From NCBI GenBank assembly GCA_030523505.1, contig JAUNIK010000102.1, positions 1 to 8,449 of the forward strand: a stretch of DNA of 8,449 bases. The letters run 5' to 3'. Position 1 is the first letter of the stretch, and each line of letters starts with the position of its first letter. The notes under the pieces were generated by a model. It did no database searches. It was not told the origin of the DNA and saw only the letters and a list, made by a program, of their open reading frames with translations. This document shows, one piece after another, positions 1 through 6,346 of this stretch. The position numbers were made by a program, and so were the translations under genes. This DNA is from Prevotellaceae bacterium (GTDB lineage Bacteria > Bacteroidota > Bacteroidia > Bacteroidales > Bacteroidaceae).

Positions 1-1
1 T

Positions 2-97
2 GGTGTCATCAACGGTCCAAACATCCCTGTTCAGGCAGGCAACTGGATTGTTTGCTTCAACGATGTAACAGGTGCTTATACCTTCATTGCAAAATAA
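2..97 (+). CDS. 3' end of a SusE/SusF-like outer-membrane glycan-binding protein (partial)
   Basis: Only the last 31 codons and the TAA stop lie in the window; the gene starts to the left. The frame is open from base 2 and reads GVINGPNIPV, then QAGNWIVCFN, DVTGAYTFIA and K. The closing pattern, a tryptophan and hydrophobic strand, then FND, a TG turn and an aromatic-rich last strand (AYTFIAK), resembles the C-terminal beta-sandwich module of SusE/SusF-type surface starch-binding lipoproteins. Those proteins bind glycan at the outer membrane beside SusC/SusD. The family call is inference from a very short stretch; any protein ending in a similar immunoglobulin-like or carbohydrate-binding sandwich could look the same. 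The codon at the very edge may belong to it too. Confidence 0.45.
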   Translation, partial: GVINGPNIPVQAGNWIVCFNDVTGAYTFIAK

Positions 98-106
98 AAA
101 CAGTAC

Positions 107-135
107 AGTTCCCTGCAGTTCCGCTGCAGGGAGCT
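107..135. terminator. Strong hairpin between the SusE/F-like gene and ompA
   Basis: CCCTGCAG (111-118) pairs perfectly with CTGCAGGG (124-131) around a 5-base loop. Four more pairs, one of them a G-T wobble, extend the stem to 107-118/124-135. It starts 10 bases after the upstream stop and ends 11 bases before the first ompA ATG. The plus strand after the stem is A-rich with no T tract, so it is not a textbook terminator in that direction. It may mark the 3' end of the upstream mRNA, attenuate read-through, or sit in the ompA leader. Confidence 0.6.
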
Positions 136-146
136 ATAAAAAGTAA

Positions 147-1256
147 ATGACTATGAAGAAAATTATCAATATCCTCGCTTCTGTAGTGCTCCTCTTCGGT
201 GCTTCTACAGCTGCTCAGGCTCAGGAGGTTGACTATGAGGCTGGTCACAACTTCATCACCGTTCAGGGTGGTGCACAGGCTACTCTCACTCACTACAACA
301 TCACTGACCTCATCACACCACAGTTTGCCCTCTCTTTCGGACGCTACTTCAACGATAAGTTCGGTACTCGTCTTCACTTCCAGGGCTACCAGGTGAACGG
401 TGGTTTCAAGGCTGACCGTTACGAAGGTCTTGCTGCCGACCAGAAGTATGGCTTCAAGGCTATCACTGGCGACATGGATTTCCTCGTAAACATGACAAAT
501 GTTCTCTGTCCAAACCGCACCAGCCACCTCGTTGACTGGGTACTCCTCGCAGGTTGGGGTGTCAACGTTGCTTGGGATAAGGACGAGTTCAATGCCATCA
601 CCGACAAGGCTGCTTGGCAGTATTACTATGGTCCTATGGCTCAGGACGATCGTTTCTCTACTTTCAACGGTCGTGTTGGTACACAGGTGAACTTCAACGT
701 AGCAAAGAACTTCGCTATCGGCGTAGAACTCGATGCTAACTACAAGAACGATCAGTTCAACTTCAAGTTCAACGGCCAGAACGACTGGCAGGTTGCTGCT
801 TTCGTAGGTCTTACCTATAAGTTCGGCGTAAAGACAAAGAAGGTTGCTGAGCCAGAGCCAGAACCAGCTCCTGCACCAGCACCAGCTCCTGTTGTTAAGC
901 CAGAGCCAAAGCCAGAACCAGCACCTGTTGTAAAGAAGGACGAACCATTGAAGGAGACATTCTTCTATCAGATTCGTATGTCTGACGTCAACGATGATGC
1001 AAAACTCGCTAAGATCGTTAAGTGGTGCAACGAGTATCCTAACAAGACCATCGTTGTTTCTGGTTATGCTGACAAGGGTACAGGTAACCCTCGTATCAAC
1101 AAGAAGTATGCTGAGCAGCGTGCATTCAAAGTAGCCGATGCTATCAAGGCAAAGGGTGTTTCTGCTGACCGCATCATGGTTGAGTCTTACGGTGACACCG
1201 TTCAGCCATTCGCTGAGAACGACCAGAACCGCTGTACAATCGTTGTGGGCGAGTAA
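147..1256 (+). CDS. OmpA-type outer-membrane beta-barrel porin with C-terminal peptidoglycan-binding domain
   Basis: The 369-residue protein is a structural outer-membrane protein linking the membrane to peptidoglycan. Residues 1-26 form a signal peptide, with KK near the start, a hydrophobic core and AQA before the likely cut. Residues 27-228 hold the barrel, with alternating aromatic strands ending in LTYKFG. Residues 235-263 are a Pro/Glu/Ala linker built of EP and AP repeats. Residues 265-369 are the OmpA domain. D309 in GYADKGTG and R325 in AEQRA match the Asp and Arg that bind diaminopimelate in other OmpA domains. The usual NRR near the end is NRC here, so one Arg is replaced by Cys362. 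The start could instead be the ATG at 153 (MKKIIN), giving a more standard signal peptide; neither has a Shine-Dalgarno. Codons are strongly biased (AAC, TTC, AAG, CGT, GGT), as in abundant proteins. Family assignment is secure; whether it forms an open pore cannot be read here. Confidence 0.93.
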   Translation: MTMKKIINILASVVLLFGASTAAQAQEVDYEAGHNFITVQGGAQATLTHYNITDLITPQFALSFGRYFNDKFGTRLHFQGYQVNGGFKADRYEGLAADQKYGFKAITGDMDFLVNMTNVLCPNRTSHLVDWVLLAGWGVNVAWDKDEFNAITDKAAWQYYYGPMAQDDRFSTFNGRVGTQVNFNVAKNFAIGVELDANYKNDQFNFKFNGQNDWQVAAFVGLTYKFGVKTKKVAEPEPEPAPAPAPAPVVKPEPKPEPAPVVKKDEPLKETFFYQIRMSDVNDDAKLAKIVKWCNEYPNKTIVVSGYADKGTGNPRINKKYAEQRAFKVADAIKAKGVSADRIMVESYGDTVQPFAENDQNRCTIVVGE

Positions 1257-1281
1257 TCGTCTGAAATGATATTATAAAAAC

Positions 1282-1313
1282 AAAGCACCCGGCCTTTTGT
1301 GGTCGGGTGCTTT
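1282..1313. terminator. Bidirectional intrinsic terminator between ompA and the GH116-type gene
   Basis: AAAGCACCCGGCC (1282-1294) pairs with GGTCGGGTGCTTT (1301-1313), 13 pairs with one G-T wobble and a 6-base loop. On the plus strand it is followed by TTGTTTGT, serving ompA. On the minus strand the stem is followed by the complement of ATTATAAAAAC, also T-rich, serving the convergent gene ending at 1324. Confidence 0.88.
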
Positions 1314-1323
1314 TGTTTGTTGT

Positions 1324-3840
1324 CTATTCAACGATTATTTCATTCACTGGAATTGCTCCATGGCGCACGTCAATGAATGGCTTACCATCTTTGATGCCTA
1401 CAGTGCCGAATCCTGTTGCAGTAGCGATGAAAGAACGGAAATCACCTTTGATACGCGGACTGAGATAGAGGTCCTGGGTGATGGCGTCATACCGAGCACC
1501 TGTCATGGCCTGAAGCAGTGAGTAGCTCGATAGAGCACGCGAATACCAATGACCGCATTCGTATTCATCAAAAGGATTGCGCACTTGTCCGTCATAGCGA
1601 TCTAAACAGGTGCGGATGATATCAAGACCTTTTTCAACCTCTCCCTCGAATATGAGGTTTGCTGCCACCTGATATTCTATGCCTGTCCAAACCTCGTCAC
1701 TGTAGACAAACGGCAGACTCTGCTTTCCTCCGTGAGGCCATGTGCATAGCAAGAGTCCTCCCTCGTGACCGAAGGCATATCCTGAGCGCTGTGGGTTGGC
1801 ATGTGAGAAAAGATCACGCTTGAGGTTGTACCTATAAACCGAACGTAGATGTTCTGTCACCTTCTCACTGTCTATAGGATCGGGCAGACCGGCACATAAT
1901 GCCATCCAACTGCCTATGATTCCGTCGGAGAGACATCCTGTGGAATACTGATACTTCGGACCTTCCTTCTTGTATAAGGCTATGGCTTCAGGAGAATAGA
2001 GCATATCGTTGATGCCGATGGTGCGTGTGGCAGGGTCTGTGGCGTTGAGTCCTTCCGTGCGTACCTCTTGATAGAAATACTCTCCGTTCCATAGTTTCTG
2101 CTCCATATACTTGCGGCTCTTCGCATAGAGCTGTTCGTAGCGCTCACAGTCTTCATTCAGTCCTTTGCTTATCTCGACGAATGCTTTCAGTGCTGCAGCA
2201 TAGATGCTCGTACACATTCCGTCGGCTCCCCAGAACTCGCTTTCGTATGTGGTGATGTGTGGCTCTTCCATAGCACCGACCTCACGTGGATCCCAAGTGC
2301 GGATACAGTATTCAAGGCTTTCCTTAATCTGGGGATAGAGGTTGCGCAACCACTCTGTGTCACCACTGATACGCCAGTCGCGATAGCATTTTATTATACC
2401 TCCTAACTGTCCGTCTGTGGCTGCTACATGGTCATGGTGTTGTGGTCGGATAGGAAGTGCCGCACGATACATCTGGTGCCCGTTGGTGTCTTGGTTTACA
2501 TTGAATTCTGTCTCACGCAATGTGCGTTCCATTCGTGGAAAGAGATGTGGCAATGCCTGTGCATAGTTCCACACATGGGTGCACGAACCATGACAGCTAC
2601 CATTATCGTCATTGCTTCCTTCGAAAGCCCAGAAACGGCCATCGTGTTGGCGAAGTATGGTAGGCGATTTAAGAATGCTTAGATTGTCGGCGACAGCTCT
2701 TATCACTTCTGTAGGGAGTGTTGAATCAAAGAAAGCGTCGGTGAAACAGCGTGTCTTTGTCTTGAGTTCGTCATAGTTCCCACTCCAGTAGTTGCTCACT
2801 TCGTCGATGGATGCAAAACGGGTGGCATACCAAGGTTTGTAGTATTGCGGATTGTCCGTGTAGAGCTGCTTGTCATAACGATTGCCGTAGTCGGATGGTT
2901 CAGTAGCATCATTTCCGCATCTCAGGTTGGACATAGGGCAATACCAGCTAACGAGAACCTTCACACTGTGGCTCTCACCCGGAGCGAGTTTCATTGGTAC
3001 GAATAATGATCCACCGGAGGTCTGCTCTGTTGGTTCCACAGGAGTCGTATCGCCATTTGCCACTTTGTTCCAAGCCATGGTCAGTGGGTCCCACCAACCG
3101 CCACGAAACCACGAACAGTCGGCTGTGACATCCTTCTCGAATGGTACTGTTATTGCGAATGTTCCTTCATCGTGTGGGTATTCCTTTGAGGCAATGCATT
3201 TCAATGCGAAGCCTTTATCGAGTTTCAGCGTTTCGCATTCAGGAGGATTGCTGAAACCGAGGAAATTGCGTGAGTTGAAAGAGAATACAGCCTCTACTGT
3301 GTTTGCCGAGGTGTTTGTGAAAGTGTACTCAAGGCCACCTGCAGGCAGTCCGGAGTTGTCCTCATCGCCAGGTATGAAAGGACTCCATCCGGTAATCTCA
3401 GCATCGAGGGGCATGGAATTGTCTTTCAGTCGTACAGTGGCAAATGGGAAACGCGCTTCAAACGATTCCACTTCTTCATAACGAGGCAGTCCATAAGTGT
3501 GGCCACATCCGCCGGCACCACTTCCTTGCTGTCCGAACTTCTTGCGGTCAGGCACAGGACCTTCTACCACCTTGGTGCCGTTTTCAAGTCCGTTCACATG
3601 AATAGCGGCAAAGATTGCTGGTTCGTTGAATACATCGGGATGGTTGCGTATCGACATGTGAGATATGGCTCCAGTACCTTCCATACAGAACATTCCTGCT
3701 CCCATGCCACCAATTGGAAAGGCAATGTAGTTGAGATGGTCAGAATCATACACCGAGTCGTACTTGTTGTCGGTTGTCTGTTGATTGCAACTGACTGTCA
3801 ACATCGCCGTTGCAATGGCAATAATACTGATTTTCTTCAT
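1324..3840 (-). CDS. GH116/DUF608-family glycoside hydrolase, exported lipoprotein
   Basis: The 838-residue protein begins with a lipoprotein signal peptide ending LTVSC, so Cys18 is the likely lipid anchor. The N-terminal beta-sandwich domain of GH116 spans about 35-330, with IGGMGAGM (43-50), FPFATV (131-136) and GWSPFIPGDE (151-160). The (alpha/alpha)6 catalytic domain spans about 370-820, with THVWNYAQALPHLFP (421-435), TYESEFWG (531-538), GCLSDG (635-640), DEVWTGIEYQVAANLI (715-730) and RNPFDEYECGHWYSR (754-768). By motif match to TxGH116 (E441, D593) and human GBA2 (E527, D677), Glu535 is the likely nucleophile and Asp639 the acid/base. Glu759 and Arg768 fit the sugar-binding pair E777/R786. 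The gap between catalytic residues is 104 here, about 150 in those enzymes. GH116 members are retaining beta-glucosidases, beta-xylosidases or glucosylceramidases; the substrate cannot be told from sequence. The start follows a TAnnTTTG promoter by about 30 bases. It appears to be transcribed alone. Confidence 0.9.
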   Translation of the reverse strand: MKKISIIAIATAMLTVSCNQQTTDNKYDSVYDSDHLNYIAFPIGGMGAGMFCMEGTGAISHMSIRNHPDVFNEPAIFAAIHVNGLENGTKVVEGPVPDRKKFGQQGSGAGGCGHTYGLPRYEEVESFEARFPFATVRLKDNSMPLDAEITGWSPFIPGDEDNSGLPAGGLEYTFTNTSANTVEAVFSFNSRNFLGFSNPPECETLKLDKGFALKCIASKEYPHDEGTFAITVPFEKDVTADCSWFRGGWWDPLTMAWNKVANGDTTPVEPTEQTSGGSLFVPMKLAPGESHSVKVLVSWYCPMSNLRCGNDATEPSDYGNRYDKQLYTDNPQYYKPWYATRFASIDEVSNYWSGNYDELKTKTRCFTDAFFDSTLPTEVIRAVADNLSILKSPTILRQHDGRFWAFEGSNDDNGSCHGSCTHVWNYAQALPHLFPRMERTLRETEFNVNQDTNGHQMYRAALPIRPQHHDHVAATDGQLGGIIKCYRDWRISGDTEWLRNLYPQIKESLEYCIRTWDPREVGAMEEPHITTYESEFWGADGMCTSIYAAALKAFVEISKGLNEDCERYEQLYAKSRKYMEQKLWNGEYFYQEVRTEGLNATDPATRTIGINDMLYSPEAIALYKKEGPKYQYSTGCLSDGIIGSWMALCAGLPDPIDSEKVTEHLRSVYRYNLKRDLFSHANPQRSGYAFGHEGGLLLCTWPHGGKQSLPFVYSDEVWTGIEYQVAANLIFEGEVEKGLDIIRTCLDRYDGQVRNPFDEYECGHWYSRALSSYSLLQAMTGARYDAITQDLYLSPRIKGDFRSFIATATGFGTVGIKDGKPFIDVRHGAIPVNEIIVE

Positions 3841-3871
3841 TTGTTCTATTGTTCAGGTTTTTAATATGATG

Positions 3872-3879
3872 CAAAGATA
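3872..3879 (-). promoter_or_regulatory. Bacteroidetes -7 promoter element for the GH116-type gene
   Basis: Read on the minus strand this is TATCTTTG, a full match to the TAnnTTTG element of the Bacteroidetes primary sigma factor. The start codon (3840) is 31 bases downstream, giving a leader of roughly 25 bases. No clear -33 TTTG lies at the expected distance, so the upstream half is weak or activator-dependent. Confidence 0.7.
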
Positions 3880-4059
3880 CAAAATTTTCCGGATGCTCAT
3901 CTGGCAGTGCTTCTCATCTGGTAAGTATTGTATCATTTTACAGACCTTTTTTACGATTTTCCATACTTTCGTCTTCGTCATCGTTTCCCATTCGTGGGAC
4001 TTTTTAACCTAAAATTAAGCTAATAATCTTGTGAAAACCTTAATCTTTGCCGGTCATCC

Positions 4060-4090
4060 ATTGCTTTATGTATTTCCGTAGCTACCTTTG
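4060..4090 (+). promoter_or_regulatory. Promoter for the CarboxypepD_reg-like gene
   Basis: TACCTTTG (4083-4090) matches the TAnnTTTG consensus. ATTG (4060-4063), three of four bases of the -33 TTTG, lies 19 bases upstream. Transcription should start near 4097, which places the ATG at 4110 inside the mRNA and excludes the in-frame starts at 4047 and 4068. Confidence 0.75.
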
Positions 4091-4109
4091 CAGGCAAAAT
4101 CGCAAGATT

Positions 4110-5156
4110 ATGAAACATTCCGTTCTTTATTCCTTTGTCATCGTCATCGTTATCGTCTTCGTTCTCTATCCACAGAAGGGTAGGGCGCAGTTCCAGGTTG
4201 TAGATGCCGAGGATGGTAAACCTCTCGCCTGTGCTTATCTGTTCGATGCTCATGGTGGCATGCTCGGCATGACCGATATGGAGGGAAATGCCAAACGCTA
4301 TAAAGGAAAGGTCACTGTCTCTACTATGTCGTATGAGTCGCAGACCGTCGATGCTGATAGCTTCACAGGTGTAGTGCGTCTCAAACCGTCAGCCTATTCA
4401 GTCAATGAGGTCAGCGTTGAGGGCAATGACTATATCAAAATCAGTGTGGCTTTCCGCGATGTCTTCCGCAACGATAGTGATCTCGTGCTTTTCCGTGAGG
4501 GTATTGCCGACTATTATCTCAACACACGTAGCAATAAGATGCAACGTCGTATCAGGGCCTGCCGACAGTTTGAACATCCTGATTTGAGAAAGTTGATAGG
4601 TAGTTATCCCGCTCTTTATGATGCTCGCACCCTCGACCTGCGACATATTGTATATGTGGAGCGTGGCGATGTTGTGTCGCAGAGTGGTGACACTACTGTC
4701 TTTAATGCCAACTACCATGGTCAGAAATCCAATGATGCCCTAATCCAAATCAACGACTCTGCGCGCCATCTGTATCGCAGTGTCATTGACGAAATGAAAC
4801 TCAATCCTATTGCCTACAATCAGGCATTCGACAAACTGTTCAAGATGTCCTACCGTCAGAATATCATCGACTGGTCTATGGCCGATCCTTCACGTGCTTT
4901 CTCCTCACTCATCGGTTGTCGTGCCTATCGTGAGATTGTCCATGGCAAGAAGCATCCTGTCACAGAACGTACCATGCTGGAGGTGGCAACCATCGGTATA
5001 ACCGCTTTGACTAAGGAGGAGGCGAAGGAAGAGATGAAGGAAAAGAAAGGCGATATCCCTCATGATTTCGACATGCCGCATCAGATGCCCGCAGCACCTT
5101 TTGATGTCGCCGCCGAAACAGCCTCTCTTATCGAGCGCGACTTCTGGACAATGTAA
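4110..5156 (+). CDS. Exported protein with CarboxypepD_reg-like beta-sandwich domain, function unknown
   Basis: The 348-residue protein has a signal peptide with an unusual core of alternating Val/Ile (VIVIVIVFVL) and a likely cut after Ala26 (GRA, then QF). Residues about 28-104 match the CarboxypepD_reg-like sandwich: a VVDAEDGKPLACAYLFD start, a GMTDMEGN turn and the SYSVNEV-like ending (AYSVNEVSVEG) seen before the plug in TonB-dependent receptors. No plug or barrel follows. The remaining 240 residues are mostly polar and helical, with a charged Glu/Lys stretch at 303-313 (EEAKEEMKEKK), and I recognise no catalytic motif. Similar Bacteroidales proteins are annotated only as carboxypeptidase-like regulatory domain-containing. 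The start at 4110 was chosen because it gives the signal peptide and lies 20 bases past the -7 element. It stands between two promoters, so it is probably monocistronic. Periplasmic or outer-surface location is inferred. Confidence 0.8.
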   Translation: MKHSVLYSFVIVIVIVFVLYPQKGRAQFQVVDAEDGKPLACAYLFDAHGGMLGMTDMEGNAKRYKGKVTVSTMSYESQTVDADSFTGVVRLKPSAYSVNEVSVEGNDYIKISVAFRDVFRNDSDLVLFREGIADYYLNTRSNKMQRRIRACRQFEHPDLRKLIGSYPALYDARTLDLRHIVYVERGDVVSQSGDTTVFNANYHGQKSNDALIQINDSARHLYRSVIDEMKLNPIAYNQAFDKLFKMSYRQNIIDWSMADPSRAFSSLIGCRAYREIVHGKKHPVTERTMLEVATIGITALTKEEAKEEMKEKKGDIPHDFDMPHQMPAAPFDVAAETASLIERDFWTM

Positions 5157-5179
5157 CCGCTCATCGGTCCCTTTCACCC

Positions 5180-5201
5180 GTTCGGGGGCTGGGGGCTGTT
5201 A
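5180..5201. repeat. G-rich dispersed repeat, TTCGGGGG copy 1
   Basis: CCCGTTCGGGGGCTGGGGGCT, just after the CarboxypepD_reg-like gene, resembles a second copy at 6314-6336. Both have C-run, TTC, G-run, a short break, a second G-run, CT, and an ATTA close behind. The stem here is only 3-4 pairs, so it is a poor terminator by itself. No other terminator was seen for this gene. Confidence 0.45.
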
Positions 5202-5224
5202 ATTATCATTAATACCACCCGATT

Positions 5225-5258
5225 TTAGGGAAATTCCCGTTAAATTAGGGGAAATCCC
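5225..5258. promoter_or_regulatory. Two tandem dyads, candidate operator upstream of the OmpA-lipoprotein promoter
   Basis: TTAGGGAAATTCCC (5225-5238) and TTAGGGGAAATCCC (5245-5258) are near-identical 14-base units set 20 bases apart, about two helical turns. Each core is a dyad: GGGAA/TTCCC around one base, and GGGA/TCCC around two bases. The second unit abuts the -33 TTTG. The position suits an activator or repressor; the binding protein is unknown and regulation is inference. Confidence 0.5.
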
Positions 5259-5290
5259 TTTGTTTATTTCTTATTCTTATAATATCTTTG
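5259..5290 (+). promoter_or_regulatory. Strong Bacteroidetes promoter of the OmpA-domain lipoprotein gene
   Basis: TTTG (5259-5262) and TATCTTTG (5283-5290) match the -33 and -7 consensus exactly, with a 20-base spacer that is AT-rich. Transcription should start near 5297, leaving a leader of about 67 bases before the ATG at 5364. Confidence 0.88.
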
Positions 5291-5302
5291 CATCGTGAAT
5301 CA

Positions 5303-5319
5303 TTCCGGAAAGCCCGGAA
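5303..5319 (+). promoter_or_regulatory. 5'-leader hairpin of the OmpA-lipoprotein mRNA
   Basis: TTCCGG (5303-5308) pairs with CCGGAA (5314-5319) around a 5-base loop. It begins about 6 bases from the predicted transcript start and is followed by an A-rich, unstructured leader up to the ATG. A 5'-terminal stem of this sort can protect mRNA from decay, as known for E. coli ompA; that role is inferred here. Confidence 0.5.
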
Positions 5320-5363
5320 CAACAGAAAATAATTTAGATAAAAAACATATAAAGACGAAGATT

Positions 5364-6233
5364 ATGAAAAAGATTTTTGTTATATCAGTCATTGCCACAG
5401 TGCTCATGAGCAGCTGTGCAAGCAAGAAAGCCCTTCAGGACTGTCAGCTCAGCAATCAGGATTTGCAGCTCGCTAACCGTGAACTCAACGAAACCTACGC
5501 TTCGGCTCGTGAGCAGATAGCATCACTCACAGCTCAGCTTAATGCCAGCAAGGACAATGCTGCTTCACTTGAGAAGGCTCTCAATGCAGTCAATGCCGAC
5601 AAGGCTCGCCTCCAGGCATCTCTCGACCAGTCGCTCAACAATGCCAACAGCAACAATGTGAACATCTCGAAGCTTGTTGACCAGATCAACGAGTCAAACC
5701 AGTACATCCGTCATCTCGTAGAGGTGAAGTCGAAGAGCGACTCGCTCAATATGGTTCTCACCAACAACCTCACTCGTTCGCTCTCAAAGGAGGAACTCAA
5801 GGAAGTTGATGTTCAGGTGCTCAAGGGCGTTGTCTATATCTCACTTGCCGACAACATGCTCTATGAGAGCGGTTCTTACAAGATCAACTCTCGTGCATCA
5901 GAGACTCTCTCGAAGATTGCAAAGATCATCAAGGACTATAAGGACTATGAGGTTCTCATCGAGGGTAACACCGACAATGTGCCAATCTCTCAGACCAATA
6001 TCCGCAACAACTGGGACCTCTCTTGTCTCCGTGCATCGAGCGTAGTACAGGAACTCCAGACAAAGTATGGTGTTGATCCAAAGCGCCTCACAGCAGGTGG
6101 TCGTGGCGAGTACAACCCAATCGCTGACAACAACACAGCAGTGGGTAAGCAGCGCAACCGTCGCACACAGATCATCATCACTCCAAAGCTCGACCAGTTC
6201 ATGGACCTCATCGACCAGGCTCCAGAAGAATAA
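5364..6233 (+). CDS. OmpA-domain lipoprotein with long coiled coil
   Basis: The 289-residue protein has a lipoprotein signal peptide ending MSSC (Cys18). About 22-120 is a coiled coil rich in Gln, Asn, Leu and Ala (heptad-like LQLANRELNE, LEKALNAVNADKARL). The OmpA/MotB-type peptidoglycan-binding domain spans about 150-275. GNTDNVPI (201-208) carries Asp204 and LRAS carries Arg223, the pair that grips diaminopimelate in this fold. The ending NRR (265-267) is intact, unlike the porin gene at 147. The architecture resembles Pal and YiaD-like proteins: lipid in a membrane, coiled-coil spacer, wall-binding head. It probably staples the outer membrane to peptidoglycan. The frame stays open upstream to a GTG at 5295, but the predicted transcript starts near 5297 and the signal peptide begins at 5364, so 5364 is the start. 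Codon choice is strongly biased (CTC, AAC, AAG), suggesting high expression. It has its own promoter and terminator. Confidence 0.92.
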   Translation: MKKIFVISVIATVLMSSCASKKALQDCQLSNQDLQLANRELNETYASAREQIASLTAQLNASKDNAASLEKALNAVNADKARLQASLDQSLNNANSNNVNISKLVDQINESNQYIRHLVEVKSKSDSLNMVLTNNLTRSLSKEELKEVDVQVLKGVVYISLADNMLYESGSYKINSRASETLSKIAKIIKDYKDYEVLIEGNTDNVPISQTNIRNNWDLSCLRASSVVQELQTKYGVDPKRLTAGGRGEYNPIADNNTAVGKQRNRRTQIIITPKLDQFMDLIDQAPEE

Positions 6234-6238
6234 ATCCA

Positions 6239-6275
6239 TAAGCCCCCTCCCGGCATCACACCGAGAGGGGGCTTA
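6239..6275 (+). terminator. Intrinsic terminator after the OmpA-domain lipoprotein gene
   Basis: TAAGCCCCCTC (6239-6249) pairs with GAGGGGGCTTA (6265-6275), 11 pairs. After a C/A mismatch, three inner CGG/CCG pairs close a 7-base loop. It starts five bases after the stop codon. The trailing sequence is only moderately T-rich. Confidence 0.8.
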
Positions 6276-6299
6276 GTCATAGTAGTCATCGTTATCTTA

Positions 6300-6307
6300 T
6301 ATCTTTA
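6300..6307 (+). promoter_or_regulatory. Probable -7 element for the helix-hairpin-helix gene
   Basis: TATCTTTA matches TAnnTTTG except for the last base. It sits 39 bases before the ATG at 6347 and after the upstream terminator, so an independent start of transcription is plausible. No convincing -33 TTTG was found. Confidence 0.4.
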
Positions 6308-6312
6308 AATAC

Positions 6313-6336
6313 TCCCCCTTCGGGGGGGCGGGGGCT
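6313..6336. repeat. G-rich dispersed repeat, TTCGGGGG copy 2, with UUCG hairpin
   Basis: CCCCC (6314-6318) pairs with GGGGG (6323-6327) around a TTCG loop closed by C-G, an exceptionally stable tetraloop, with one wobble pair outside. A second G-run and CTTT follow. It resembles the copy at 5180-5201 and lies in the leader of the next gene, 10 bases before its ATG. Confidence 0.55.
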
Positions 6337-6346
6337 TTCATTATTC

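Noticed and set aside
84..527. 147-residue open frame on the minus strand inside ompA
   Set aside because: It is the antisense shadow of a gene with strongly biased codons, which leaves few stops on the other strand. It has no promoter, and its composition is not protein-like.
2927..3481. 184-residue plus-strand open frame opposite the GH116-type gene
   Set aside because: The GH116 motifs on the minus strand explain the region fully; the plus frame has no recognisable domain or start signals.
4047..4109. N-terminal extension of the CarboxypepD_reg-like gene
   Set aside because: It would need a TTG start and lies across the promoter; transcription should begin near 4097 and the signal peptide begins at 4110.
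5180..5201. G-quadruplex at the G-rich repeat
   Set aside because: Only two adjacent G-runs are present in each copy, whereas an intramolecular quadruplex needs four.
5295..5363. N-terminal extension of the OmpA-lipoprotein from a GTG
   Set aside because: The GTG coincides with the predicted transcript start, and the extension would bury the lipoprotein signal peptide inside the protein.
4143..6296. Exact 12-base repeat GTCATCGTTATC at 4143-4154 and 6285-6296
   Set aside because: One or two exact 12-base matches are expected by chance in a window of this size, and one copy lies in the low-complexity signal-peptide coding run.
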